Shown here one piece after another: positions 23,815-33,116 of a DNA stretch of 64,000 nucleotides. The DNA comes from Bacteroidaceae bacterium (GTDB lineage: Bacteria; Bacteroidota; Bacteroidia; Bacteroidales; Bacteroidaceae). Positions within the stretch are counted from its first letter, which is position 1, and the number at the start of each line of letters is the position of its first letter. The stretch spans positions 29,541 to 93,540 of the forward strand of contig JAFZSP010000026.1 in the NCBI GenBank assembly GCA_017619335.1, given 5' to 3'. The translations under genes and the position numbers were made by a program. The notes under the pieces are model-generated. The model saw nothing but the letters and a program-made list of their open reading frames with translations. It was not told the DNA's origin and did not search any database.

Positions 23815-23859
23815 TAAAAAACGCAGGGCTGTTCTCTTCTCAGAGATTTGCCCTGCGTT
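23815..23859 (-). terminator. terminator after the 50-aa peptide gene
   Basis: AACGCAGGGC (23820-23829) pairs exactly with GCCCTGCGTT (23850-23859). On the minus strand the stem is followed by TTTTTTAG, so it ends the minus-strand message 54 nt past the peptide stop; it can also stop tatD transcription. Confidence 0.88.
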
Positions 23860-23912
23860 CTGCATGCTTAAGATTTTAACTACTAATCTATGCTATTCTT
23901 GATGATTAGCTA

Positions 23913-24065
23913 TTATTCGAACGGATTTTCTTCAAGGATATTTCCCTTAACATCGAATTCATCCGTCTCGCCACCAATGGGAGTTTCACCACCACTGAGA
24001 GCGATGATCTGTTCTGCATCCATGGAGTTGGGCTCCATGGTGGGGATTACATAGTGTCTTTTCAT
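23913..24065 (-). CDS. 50-aa peptide coupled to cohesin-like protein
   Basis: Starts MKRHYVIPTMEPNSM, continues DAEQIIALSGG, and ends LEENPFE. The ATG overlaps the stop of the cohesin-like gene as ATGA (24062-24065), a clear sign of translational coupling, and a strong terminator follows. It resembles the 59-aa peptide at 32888-33067 (MKKNY-x-P start, ALS...GG centre, ENPF tail). The segment MDAEQIIALSGG fits the spacing of double-glycine leaders (hydrophobic at -12, -7 and -4 from GG), but no C39 protease or transporter is in the window. Small MKK-x-Y-x-P peptides of this sort occur unannotated in Prevotella; function unknown. Confidence 0.78.
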   Translation of the reverse strand: MKRHYVIPTMEPNSMDAEQIIALSGGETPIGGETDEFDVKGNILEENPFE

Positions 24066-25735
24066 TTCTTGATAATTTTTTTACCGTTAATAATATAGAG
24101 GCCCTTGGATGCGCCATTGACACGACGACCCGTCAGGTCAAACATCTGATGATCCTGTACCTTGTTATTGATGGCCTGGATGCCTGTGGCTTCACCGTCA
24201 GTGAAGATACATTCGATATTCTTCACCTCAGCATCGCGGTCGCTGGGAAGCATGTACCAACGATAGGGTTTCAACGTTGCAGCCTCGGTGGCAGCCTGCT
24301 TCACAGTACCGCCAGCGAATGCCCAGAAGCCAGGAACTTCCTCACCATCGATGCCATCGTAGGTGCCGTAGAAGGTGAAGGTGGTGGTGCGTGTGCTGAC
24401 GCTGAATTCATTTTCAGCAGCAGCCTTCAGGGTCACGTCTGTGGCCTTAATAGACTTCACACCTGCTTCCTTGGCGCGGATGAGATAGGTGGGATCGTTG
24501 GGACGGATAACACCATCACGCTGGTAGAACCACTCGAGGGTGGTGCGGTCAACGTTGCCATCCTCATCGTCATCATACTGGTGGATGGCATTGATGTAAG
24601 CCACTTCAAAGTCATTGGCAATATCTGCCACTTTCACCTCGAAGGGGAGGTACAATGCCTGCCAGTTGGTGTTCTTGAAGTTACGAGTGTAAACTACTTC
24701 GGCTACCTGAATATCATTCTCGTTGTCGTAGATTTCATCGTCTGTCAGTTCCACCACCTGCTTAGCAGTGTTATAGACGGTGATGCTGATGGGATCAACA
24801 GCATACTTATTGTTGATGGTGATGTCTGTCAACTCAATAGTTGCTTCTGCATCCAATGTCTCGTCAGCGGTAACTTCGAAAGAAAAGAGAATATTGTTGC
24901 CAACAATAAAAGGCACTTCTTCTTCATCCTCATCCTCTACCAAATAAATATCACCTTCTTGCAAAATATTAGCATTACGAATGGTTATTTTTCCTGAATT
25001 GGGAGAGTAAGAGAAAATTAATTCTGAATATTCCGAAGTTTCTGTTTCTTCATTTTTAATCCAGATACCCCCTTGGATTCTTTCACCTTGAGCAAAGTCA
25101 TCAATACCATTCACTATGCTGAGGCCTTTTGGCAACTTTATTGTAGCAACGAAAGAATTCACTTTGATGTCATTCGTCATGGCAATACTGATGGTTTCCG
25201 TATTTCCTGGAAGAACAGAGAATGAAGAGGGATCAGCGTCAAATAATAACTGCGGTTCAGCTATTGTCACCTTGACGGGGTCTGAGGGGATGATCTTAAT
25301 GTCTGTAGCATTCTCGTCTGTGGCAAAGACATTCTTAATGGTGATTTCAGAAGGATCCTGAAGTTCGCCATCAACATAGAAATCAATGGTCAGGACCTCA
25401 CCTTCATTACCCTTCACGATGGAATTGTTGGAGGTGGTAACCAATACACGATAAGTATTATCTCCGTCTGGCGAATCATTAAAACGAGCTCTGTGTCCGT
25501 TCTGGAGACGACTGCCTTTATCAACATCACTGATGGATAATCCAGCGGGCAGTTTTATTTCGAACTGGAAGTTGGTGACGGCTTCGTCATTATTCATCAG
25601 CACGGAAACGGTTTTAATCGATCCGTTATCGAGGATAGCAAAGTCTTCAATCGACAACTTCACGTCGGCATTGGCCTGTGTGGCTGCTCCCACGAGGAGC
25701 ATAATGGCCATCGCTAACTTAGAAAATGTTTTCAT
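24062..25735 (-). CDS. secreted protein with two cohesin-like modules
   Basis: 557 aa from ATG 25735 (MKTFSKLAMAIMLLVGAATQANA, a clear signal peptide); the frame is open to 25804 but without support. Two tandem beta-sandwich modules (about 24-165 and 166-330) show the pattern of cohesins: NFQFEIKLPAGLSISDV, EGEVLTIDFYV, then SFVATIKLPKGLSIVNG. Next comes a Prevotella-type domain (WQALYLPFEVKVADI; PTYLIRAKEAG; FYGTYDG) shared with the 1140-aa protein, then the C-terminal tail FDLTGRRVNGASKGLYIING-KKIIKK. Likely exported to the surface. It is downstream of the dockerin-bearing 2251-aa gene in one transcript, so a cohesin-dockerin pairing is possible but unproven. Confidence 0.8.
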   Translation of the reverse strand: MKTFSKLAMAIMLLVGAATQANADVKLSIEDFAILDNGSIKTVSVLMNNDEAVTNFQFEIKLPAGLSISDVDKGSRLQNGHRARFNDSPDGDNTYRVLVTTSNNSIVKGNEGEVLTIDFYVDGELQDPSEITIKNVFATDENATDIKIIPSDPVKVTIAEPQLLFDADPSSFSVLPGNTETISIAMTNDIKVNSFVATIKLPKGLSIVNGIDDFAQGERIQGGIWIKNEETETSEYSELIFSYSPNSGKITIRNANILQEGDIYLVEDEDEEEVPFIVGNNILFSFEVTADETLDAEATIELTDITINNKYAVDPISITVYNTAKQVVELTDDEIYDNENDIQVAEVVYTRNFKNTNWQALYLPFEVKVADIANDFEVAYINAIHQYDDDEDGNVDRTTLEWFYQRDGVIRPNDPTYLIRAKEAGVKSIKATDVTLKAAAENEFSVSTRTTTFTFYGTYDGIDGEEVPGFWAFAGGTVKQAATEAATLKPYRWYMLPSDRDAEVKNIECIFTDGEATGIQAINNKVQDHQMFDLTGRRVNGASKGLYIINGKKIIKK

Positions 25736-25839
25736 ATTCTTTATGGTTTTTTTTGTTAATAATACTTGTTTGAGAATCTGTGGTGGGTGGCCACGAAGGG
25801 CCACCCCTCACAGGAGAGAAGATTTTACTTGCGGTGTGA

Positions 25840-28800
25840 TTACTTAATGACTTTCTTGGAAGAACCGTTGTCACCACGCACGATGCTGATACCCTTGCGG
25901 ATACCATTCATCATGCGGCCACCGAGATCGTAGATGCGCTCCTTGACAGCAATGCCGAAGCCCTTGATGCCAGTAGCCTGACCCTTGACGCGGAAGGCGA
26001 CATCGTGAGAAGCCTTGTCGGAGAAGAGCACATTCTCCAGTGTCAGCTGAGCACCCTTAGCGTTCTCTGCGAGTTCCACATCGATGTAGAGCACAGCGCC
26101 GTCACTGCCGGCGAAGGCCTCGTTCATGATGGAACTGCCGATGACGCGGAGCTTGCCGTTGGCCAGCTCGCGGCTTGCCACCTCATGGTTCTCTGCACGC
26201 TCACCGAGGGAGACTGCCGTCACCTTCAAGCCTTCGGGCAACTGGATATCCATCTGGAAGGCGGTGTATTCACGAGCATTCTTGAGGTTCACAGCGAAGC
26301 GAGTAGCGCTGACAGCCTGGAGCGTCAGAGCCTCATCAGAAGCCTGTTTGCCACGGACGTAGTGAATCGGGAAATTACCACCAGTTTCAGGATTCTTTCC
26401 TTCGATGATGAGGTCGGCAATGGCTGTAGCGTCACTGACGGTCACAGAACCACTGTTGTTCAAATCGTAGGATGCCACATAGTCGTCGCCATTCAGGACA
26501 TGGTTGATAATCACCTGGTAATCGACCACATTGACCTTACCATCGTGGTTGACATCACCCAGCGTACCTTCAGCAAGCTGCTTGTACAGCATTTCGAATG
26601 CTTCAGTAATCTCGGCTTCCAGAGCCTTGACATCAGCCATCGTTTCAATAGAACCTGTAGTCACTTCCTCTGCAAGAGCATCGATTTCCAGGATCATATC
26701 GTTGATAAGCTGTTTCTGTGCTGTAATATCATCTTGGACAGCACCAGAATACCTGCTGGGGTTATAATAAACGTCTGCTAACTGATCCAAGAAGTTGTCT
26801 GCGATAGCATTGACTTCTTGATCTGCAGCCGTTTCGGCAAGATTCTGAATCATACCTGTCACTTCTTCAATATCAGCATTACGCTGGTTCACCACGTCAC
26901 GGTTGGCGGTGTAGAGTTCCACAGCTTCCTTGTTCTGCTCCAGAACCTCGGCGATGGCATCCAGTTCTGCCTGGATAGCCGTAACCATACCCTTGTACGG
27001 AGCCTTGGTGATATCCACATATTCGTAAGCCTCAATATCAGCCTTGACCTTCTCGAAGATTTCAGCCTCTCCATTCAACTGCTTGGTGAGTGACTTGTAC
27101 TTTTTGTCACTCTGATCCATCTTGGTCTTGAAGGCCTTAGCATCCTTGATAATCTGATTGATCTCAGCCTCCACTTCTGCCACGTCTTCATCGTAGTCAG
27201 CGCCACTGAGGCTCGGGTCATTCTGGATGGCTTCGGTCATAGCCTCCACGATAGCCAGCTGCTCGGCCAGCGGTTCAGCGAACTGGTCGGTGAGACGCGG
27301 GTCATCAGATGGCAGTTTCTTGCTTGCGAGGGTCTCCAGAACGGCGAGGAGTTCTGCACGCTCTGCTGCATACGGATCGTAGTCGAGGGTCTCACCAATC
27401 TCATAGACCTCCTGCTGGTATTCGGCCAACTTAGCAATGGTCGCAGCGGCGGGGATGAGTTCCTTCAACTCTTCCAGACGAGCCTGAATAGCAGAACCGG
27501 TCTCGAAGTCGGCAGCGATGGCCTCGTTGACAGCGGGCTTCATATCCTCGATGTATGCAAGGAGGTCAATCTTCACAGTAGCAGCAGCTATCGTCAGGTA
27601 GTCATCGATATCGTTCTCAATAGCTTTGAGGGCGTTCTCAATGGATTCCTGCTTAAGAGCAGCACCAGTCTCGGAAGTAACCTTCTGTTTCTGCTCATCG
27701 ATACGAGCCTGAAGCTCTTCAGCGTCGAAGTCGGTGTCCACATTCTGCAACTTAGCCAAATCTGCCACAGCGTCATCAAGTTTCTTCTGAGTAGCGGCAA
27801 TAGCGTCGTTGATGGCCTCGAATGCTTCGGCATCAAGCTCAGCTTGTTCAATTTCAGAATAGCGTTCTCCTAAAGCGGCATTGTACTCAGCAATGACATC
27901 AGCCAAGGCCGGTTCAATCTCTGCCAGGATCTCTGCCACGTCACCCATGGTGCTGAAGTCCTTATTGGCAGCGGTGGCAGCAGCCAACAGGTCATCAGCA
28001 GTCTTCTTGTATGCAGCAGCGTAGGTTTCGTTGATGTCGTCGAATTCTGAATCAAACAGTTCGGCATAGTCTTCAGGCAGCTGCTTGGCAGCGATGTCAC
28101 CTGCGCACTTAGCCTTGGCAGCGGCATCCTTGGCATCAGCAATCTGCTTCTCATACCACTTCATACCGCTCGTCTTCTTCATCAAAGCATCGATGGTTGC
28201 ATCGACATTCTTAATGTCTGTTGCTGCGGCATACTCGGCACCCTGTGCAAGCAGGTCTTCAATATCCTGGAAGGTATCATCAGCAAATGGAATATTGTTA
28301 TTTGCGAAATCTGCCTGAGCGGCAAGGATAGCAGCGGTAACTTCATTGGCTGTAGCGTTCCAAACGTTATTCACGATATCCTTCACGCTATCATAGAAGT
28401 TCTTCTTGATAACGTTTTCAATCGTGTTCTTGTAATCAATGGCAGCCTGGATGTAATTGGAAGGATAGTCAAAGTACTCACCAGGATTCAGATTAGCATA
28501 CTCGTCTTCTGCAGCATCCTTGGTTGCCTTCATATCCTCAGCGATGTCATACAGAGCATCGTGGAATACTTCTGTCTGATCAGCTATGTCATCCTTTAAG
28601 CCTTCATCGGAGAGATTTTCACTGGAATCCAGCCAGAGGTTATAAGCGGCGGTATAAGCATCGGTAGCGAAGCCGAATTCCTTGTCGAAGGCAGCCTTCT
28701 TAGAGATGTTCTCGGCAGCCACGGCAGCATTGTAGGTACCGTTGATGGCATCCTGCACGGCGAGCACCTTCACCTTATACTCATCAATTTCCTCGGACTG

Positions 28801-31800
28801 GGTCTTTCCGCTTTCCAATGGGAGTGCGGACTTACCATTGATAAAGAGGTTGAGCAGGTCGATTTCATCGATTTCTTCCTGATAACCGGCCAGCTCATCT
28901 GCCAGTGCATCAAGGGTCTCGGGATCAATGTACGGGTCTGCATTCTCGTCCAAAGAAGCATTCTTCTGTTCTATATCCTTCTTAACAGCTTCAGCGAGTT
29001 TCTTGAGCTCAGCCAGTGCCAGGGTCTGCTTGTTGTAAGCTTCCTCATTGGCAAGTGCATCGGGCTTCACTTGGTTGATCTTACCCTTCAAGGTGTTGAG
29101 AGCAGCCTTCTGGCCTTCAAGGTCAGCAGCAGAAGTCCAAGCAGCATAGCTTGCCTCAATCTTGGCCTCTAACTCAGCCAGCTCACCAGCATAGCCTAAC
29201 AGAACCTTCTCATAATAGGACTTTGCGGCAGTGGTGTTGTCGGTAACAGCCTGAGCAAGCGCAGCCTTAACCTCATCAAGAGCATCCTCTGCGTCGGCGT
29301 ATGCAGCTTCGTTGGCCTTGTAAGCAGCTTCCTTCACCTTCGCATCAGATTCGATGCCAGCCAACTTCTCAGCCAGTTCGCTTGTTTGAGCCTCAAGAGT
29401 CTTAGCATCCTCACCCTCGGCGGGTCCGTACCATGCTTTCTTCAGGGTGCCAGCATCGTAGGCAGCATCCACGGCAGCAACCAAATTATTATAGGTCGTC
29501 TGTGCTTTAGCTACGTCCTCATTGAAGAAGTCTGCCACATCGGCGCAGTCACCTTCTAACAGTGCCTGAACATCTTCTAACTTGTCAAGCACGGGAGCGA
29601 GGGCAGCCACAGCCGTTGCGTTAGCAGCAACATTCTCCTTGGCAGCCTTGATTTCGTTGTCCTTCAGGGCTGTGAACTTCTGGCTAACAGCCTCGAGGTC
29701 TGCCTGATCGTTCAGGATGGCGGCTGACCACTGATTATATTCCTCTTCGGTTAAGTTATCAGTATCATAGAACGACCCGTGATCTTCAATACGATCTTGA
29801 ACGGCTTCGAACTCCTGAACCAAGCCCTCATACTTCTCCAAAATGTCTGGATAAGCAGGACCTAACTTCTCAACAGTGATTTCGTCCTTAAGCTCATCAA
29901 CGGATGCCTCTGTTTTTCCAGCCTTTTCATTTACACGATCCACAATCTTCTGGTAGGACCTGTAAGCAAACTGACGCTCGTATTCAGCCTGATCCTGCTC
30001 ATAGTTCTCCTTGAGAACATTCAGGCCAGGAACCAAATTATCAAAGTCAAGAAGAACCACAGCGTCAAAGTGACCTTCACCAATGGTGGCAGCAGCAGCT
30101 TCTGCTTCGGCCTTCTGCTGGTCAATGGTAGCCTTGGCGTTATTCAAGAGGGTGGTATAATTGCGACCATTGATTTCAACCTCTGGATCGGTGTAGATTT
30201 CGAGATCCTTCACCAGGTCGTAAACCTCATTGTAGGCCTCCAAGTTGGCAGTATAGACTGCATAATCAACCTGGAACATTTCGAAGGCACCCTTAGATTC
30301 GTTGTTATAATACTTAATGTCTTCTTCGATTTCATTAAGAGCGCCTTCTGTGTCATAGGCAAATTCGCCAGGAGCTGCTGCTCCATAAGCCTCGTTGATA
30401 GCAGCAGTCAGATTAGCAATCTTGGCCTTGATGGCAGCGATTTCGGCAGCATAAATGGTGGTAGCATCATAGACACCCTCTATTTTGCGCTCTGCGAAAG
30501 CAGCATCGAGACCAGCTTCAGCATCCTGGATAGGCTCCAGCAACTCAATCATCTTATTTACATCAGCAATGGCTGCATTCTTAGCAACCTCGGCATCTGC
30601 AATGGCTTCTGCGGCCATGTTGGCAGCGTTCTCATTGACAGCTGCAGCCCATGCATCGATGGCAGCCTCGGCATCAGCCTTGGGAGCATCAATACCCTTC
30701 TGGTCTTTCACCAATTCGGCGAATTCTGCTTTTGCTGTTTCAATTTCAGCGAGCTTGGCATCAAAGGCAGGCTTCTTGCCCTCATTGTAATTATTATAGA
30801 TAGCAGTGCTTGCTTCACCTAAACCTTCATACTCTGCACCAACGGCGGTGCCGGCAGCGAGGTTAGCAGCGCAAGCAGCTTCAGCCGCTTCAATCTGAGC
30901 GCTTACTTCGGCCAGTTCGGCCTGGGCAGCAGCCAACAGGGTAGCATACTTGGCGTCCTTCAACAGCTCGGCGATTTGCGTGCCAGCGTTTGTGTTGTCT
31001 GCTTTAGCAGCTGCAATGTCTGCAGTGGTGGCAACATAAGCATCGTAGTTAGCCTTGGCAGCAGCGATGAGGGCATTCACAGCCTCAATGTCAGCATTGA
31101 TACCATTAATTTCATCGTCAGTGATAGCAGCAGCAGTGCCTGCAGCGTAAGCCTCTTCAATAGCAGCCGTATATTGGCTGAGACGGAGGTTCACAGCACC
31201 AAGGGCATCAGAAGCGGCTTTGTATGGATCACTGGTATTTTCCTTCTCTGAGCCATACTTTGCCAACTCGGCTGTTGCATCTGCAATGGCAGCCTTGGGA
31301 TCGGGAAGCTGGGCAATGCGAGCATCGTAAGCAGCCTTGTTGTCAATAGAAGCCTGCACGGCAGCTTCCAGGGCAGCGATAGCAGCATTCACAGCTTCGG
31401 GATCGGGCTCGAACTCGGTGAAGTCGCCAGCCGTGTAAGCAGCATCAAACTGGTGCTTGAAAGCTTCCAGTTCAGCTTCAGCGGCAGCAATCGCGTTCTG
31501 AACAGCCACGTAGGTAGCGTTTGTGGCGGGCTCTGTCAGTTCAATAGCCTTCTGGGCGTTGATGGCGGCGAGCTTATCATTGTAACCTGCAGCGGCGAGC
31601 TGAGCAGCTAATTGCTGTGCCAGCGCTTCGGCTGCTTCTACAGCATCATCGTATTCGTCGATGGCAGCCTGCACGGCCTTCAGCTTTGCATCCTCTGGAT
31701 CAAACTCGGCAGCTTGCTCTGCTTCAGCAGCAGCATCGGCCTCAGCCTTGAAGCCTGCGAGGGCCTCGTCTGCAGCAGTCTTGGCAGCAGTGGCAGCAGC

Positions 31801-32595
31801 CTTCTTACCATTGGCATCGTCAATGGCAGCCAGACGTGTATCAAGAGCTGTGATGGCAGCTTGAGCTTCTGTAATAGCCTGGGCGGTCTCGTAGGCAGCC
31901 TGGTTGTTCTCGGCAATCTTCTTCAGAGCCTCGATGTCACTGTCTAAGCCAGACAGGGTGGATTCATCATAAAGCTTGTAGGTCACATAACCATCATAGG
32001 TCTGATTGCCGTTCATAAGGGTCAGCTTCTCCACATAGTCAGTGGCTGTTTCCAAATCAGCAGCCTTGGTGGCATAACCGGCGCCGTCAATAAAGGTCAG
32101 CAACTGCTGTGCCTTATAGAGTTCTGCAGCCACCTCCTCATCGGGGAAGTCAACTGTGATACTGAAACCCTGAGCCGTGAATGGCTTGGCACTATAATTG
32201 CTCTTCAGACTCAGTGTAACATCTTGCTCACTGTCAAGCGTGAACTCGACTGTTTGGACCTGGTTGTTCGTTTCAGAAGTAAGGTAGAACTTCTCTGAGG
32301 CGCCACCAATCTCCACCTTGATATACATCTTACCATCAGCGGCATAGGTGGGTTGGGTTCCCAGTTCCACTAACAATTTGTAAGTGCCTTTCTGTAGCTT
32401 ACCGATTGCTTGAGTAATCTCCCTGTTCGAAGAAACAGTGAGGACATTACTTTCCAGGGTGTACGCACCCACTGATTCCCATTCTTCCGCAGAACTGGTT
32501 TTCACCTGTTGGCCGGCAGGGACATCTTTGGCTTGAGCCATTCCTGTGGACAACGCGGAGAATGCAATAAGAGAGTAAACAACTTTCTTTTCCAT
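25840..32595 (-). CDS. giant Ala-rich coiled-coil surface protein with dockerin-like module
   Basis: 2251 aa. Signal peptide MEKKVVYSLIAFSALSTGMAQA; a jelly-roll CBM-like domain (about 25-150); about 1,850 residues of Ala/Glu/Asp/Lys-rich helix-forming sequence with many AAY/AAIDAL words, probably a long three-helix or coiled-coil stalk; a type-I dockerin-like module at about 2012-2066 with two calcium loops (DVNHDGKVNVVD and DLNNSGSVTVSD); a cohesin-like beta-sandwich at about 2088-2203 (YTAFQMDIQLPEGLKV); and the C-terminal tail YDLGGRMMNGIRKGISIVRG. The stalk and tail suggest a surface-anchored rod. No catalytic motif is seen. The 557-aa gene follows after about 104 nt; promoter at 32681. 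Confidence 0.85.
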   Translation of the reverse strand: MEKKVVYSLIAFSALSTGMAQAKDVPAGQQVKTSSAEEWESVGAYTLESNVLTVSSNREITQAIGKLQKGTYKLLVELGTQPTYAADGKMYIKVEIGGASEKFYLTSETNNQVQTVEFTLDSEQDVTLSLKSNYSAKPFTAQGFSITVDFPDEEVAAELYKAQQLLTFIDGAGYATKAADLETATDYVEKLTLMNGNQTYDGYVTYKLYDESTLSGLDSDIEALKKIAENNQAAYETAQAITEAQAAITALDTRLAAIDDANGKKAAATAAKTAADEALAGFKAEADAAAEAEQAAEFDPEDAKLKAVQAAIDEYDDAVEAAEALAQQLAAQLAAAGYNDKLAAINAQKAIELTEPATNATYVAVQNAIAAAEAELEAFKHQFDAAYTAGDFTEFEPDPEAVNAAIAALEAAVQASIDNKAAYDARIAQLPDPKAAIADATAELAKYGSEKENTSDPYKAASDALGAVNLRLSQYTAAIEEAYAAGTAAAITDDEINGINADIEAVNALIAAAKANYDAYVATTADIAAAKADNTNAGTQIAELLKDAKYATLLAAAQAELAEVSAQIEAAEAACAANLAAGTAVGAEYEGLGEASTAIYNNYNEGKKPAFDAKLAEIETAKAEFAELVKDQKGIDAPKADAEAAIDAWAAAVNENAANMAAEAIADAEVAKNAAIADVNKMIELLEPIQDAEAGLDAAFAERKIEGVYDATTIYAAEIAAIKAKIANLTAAINEAYGAAAPGEFAYDTEGALNEIEEDIKYYNNESKGAFEMFQVDYAVYTANLEAYNEVYDLVKDLEIYTDPEVEINGRNYTTLLNNAKATIDQQKAEAEAAAATIGEGHFDAVVLLDFDNLVPGLNVLKENYEQDQAEYERQFAYRSYQKIVDRVNEKAGKTEASVDELKDEITVEKLGPAYPDILEKYEGLVQEFEAVQDRIEDHGSFYDTDNLTEEEYNQWSAAILNDQADLEAVSQKFTALKDNEIKAAKENVAANATAVAALAPVLDKLEDVQALLEGDCADVADFFNEDVAKAQTTYNNLVAAVDAAYDAGTLKKAWYGPAEGEDAKTLEAQTSELAEKLAGIESDAKVKEAAYKANEAAYADAEDALDEVKAALAQAVTDNTTAAKSYYEKVLLGYAGELAELEAKIEASYAAWTSAADLEGQKAALNTLKGKINQVKPDALANEEAYNKQTLALAELKKLAEAVKKDIEQKNASLDENADPYIDPETLDALADELAGYQEEIDEIDLLNLFINGKSALPLESGKTQSEEIDEYKVKVLAVQDAINGTYNAAVAAENISKKAAFDKEFGFATDAYTAAYNLWLDSSENLSDEGLKDDIADQTEVFHDALYDIAEDMKATKDAAEDEYANLNPGEYFDYPSNYIQAAIDYKNTIENVIKKNFYDSVKDIVNNVWNATANEVTAAILAAQADFANNNIPFADDTFQDIEDLLAQGAEYAAATDIKNVDATIDALMKKTSGMKWYEKQIADAKDAAAKAKCAGDIAAKQLPEDYAELFDSEFDDINETYAAAYKKTADDLLAAATAANKDFSTMGDVAEILAEIEPALADVIAEYNAALGERYSEIEQAELDAEAFEAINDAIAATQKKLDDAVADLAKLQNVDTDFDAEELQARIDEQKQKVTSETGAALKQESIENALKAIENDIDDYLTIAAATVKIDLLAYIEDMKPAVNEAIAADFETGSAIQARLEELKELIPAAATIAKLAEYQQEVYEIGETLDYDPYAAERAELLAVLETLASKKLPSDDPRLTDQFAEPLAEQLAIVEAMTEAIQNDPSLSGADYDEDVAEVEAEINQIIKDAKAFKTKMDQSDKKYKSLTKQLNGEAEIFEKVKADIEAYEYVDITKAPYKGMVTAIQAELDAIAEVLEQNKEAVELYTANRDVVNQRNADIEEVTGMIQNLAETAADQEVNAIADNFLDQLADVYYNPSRYSGAVQDDITAQKQLINDMILEIDALAEEVTTGSIETMADVKALEAEITEAFEMLYKQLAEGTLGDVNHDGKVNVVDYQVIINHVLNGDDYVASYDLNNSGSVTVSDATAIADLIIEGKNPETGGNFPIHYVRGKQASDEALTLQAVSATRFAVNLKNAREYTAFQMDIQLPEGLKVTAVSLGERAENHEVASRELANGKLRVIGSSIMNEAFAGSDGAVLYIDVELAENAKGAQLTLENVLFSDKASHDVAFRVKGQATGIKGFGIAVKERIYDLGGRMMNGIRKGISIVRGDNGSSKKVIK

Positions 32596-32680
32596 ACTTT
32601 TGTTGTTTTAATTAATAAAAAGGTAAAAATTTTTGAGATGTTTCGTTAATTAGTGTAGCATGTAGCCACTTTTTCGGGTA

Positions 32681-32688
32681 CAAATATA
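32681..32688 (-). promoter_or_regulatory. promoter of the 2251-aa gene
   Basis: Minus-strand TATATTTG fits TAnnTTTG, about 86 nt before ATG 32595. A -33 TTG is not clear. Confidence 0.55.
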
Positions 32689-32730
32689 GAAGCAAATGGG
32701 GATATAAGCACTCTGTATCCTATTGGCAAA

Positions 32731-32757
32731 TCGCGAAACGTGTATTTTTTTTCGCGA
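32731..32757. promoter_or_regulatory. paired TCGCGA dyads upstream of the 2251-aa promoter
   Basis: Two TCGCGA palindromes within TTTCGCGAAA-like contexts (32731-32736 and 32752-32757) stand exactly 21 bp apart, centred some 45-70 bp upstream of the -7 box. Two helical turns apart, they look like a tandem operator or activator site. Confidence 0.5.
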
Positions 32758-32798
32758 AATCAAACGACCTGTTAAAGGATTGCAGGCTTTTTGCAAAG

Positions 32799-32830
32799 AA
32801 AAACGTCCTGCGCATCGCTGCACAGGACGT
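32799..32830 (-). terminator. terminator after the 59-aa peptide gene
   Basis: ACGTCCTG (32803-32810) pairs with CAGGACGT (32823-32830); the inner arms TGC/GCA extend it. On the minus strand the stem runs into TTTTTC. It is 58 nt past the peptide stop. Confidence 0.88.
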
Positions 32831-32887
32831 AACAAGGTATTGATTGAACTTTACGCGTCTTCAAGTAGCAAACGCGACTGGTTCTGA

Positions 32888-33067
32888 TCACTCGAAGAAG
32901 CTACCTCCAAAGGGATTTTCGGGAGCATCTGCCGTGCCGGGAACGTCATCATCGTCGTCAGCGAAGGAGATGCCAGCGTCGCCACCAATACTGGAGAGCG
33001 CGCAAATCATGCCCTCGACCTCATAGCCGAAGGGTTTCAGTTCTGGTTGAATATAATTCTTTTTCAT
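32888..33067 (-). CDS. 59-aa peptide downstream of 1140-aa surface protein
   Basis: Starts MKKNYIQPELKPFGYEVEGM, then ICALSSIGGDAGISF, an Asp-rich run (DDDDD), and ends APENPFGGSFFE. Lies 49 nt after the 1140-aa gene and is followed by a good terminator, so it is the last gene of that transcript. It shares the MK-K/R-x-Y start, the ALS..GG centre and the ENPF tail with the 50-aa peptide 9 kb away, which sits in the same position behind another surface protein. No signal peptide. Function unknown; precursor peptide, chaperone-like partner or regulatory peptide are all open. Confidence 0.75.
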   Translation of the reverse strand: MKKNYIQPELKPFGYEVEGMICALSSIGGDAGISFADDDDDVPGTADAPENPFGGSFFE

Positions 33068-33116
33068 CGTTCGTATGCTTTAATGAGATTTTACATTATA
33101 CATTTGACATTAGTTA

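Noticed and set aside
32888..33067. Double-glycine leader in the 59-aa peptide
   Set aside because: GG is present but the -4/-7/-12 hydrophobic spacing does not fit; only the 50-aa peptide fits that pattern.
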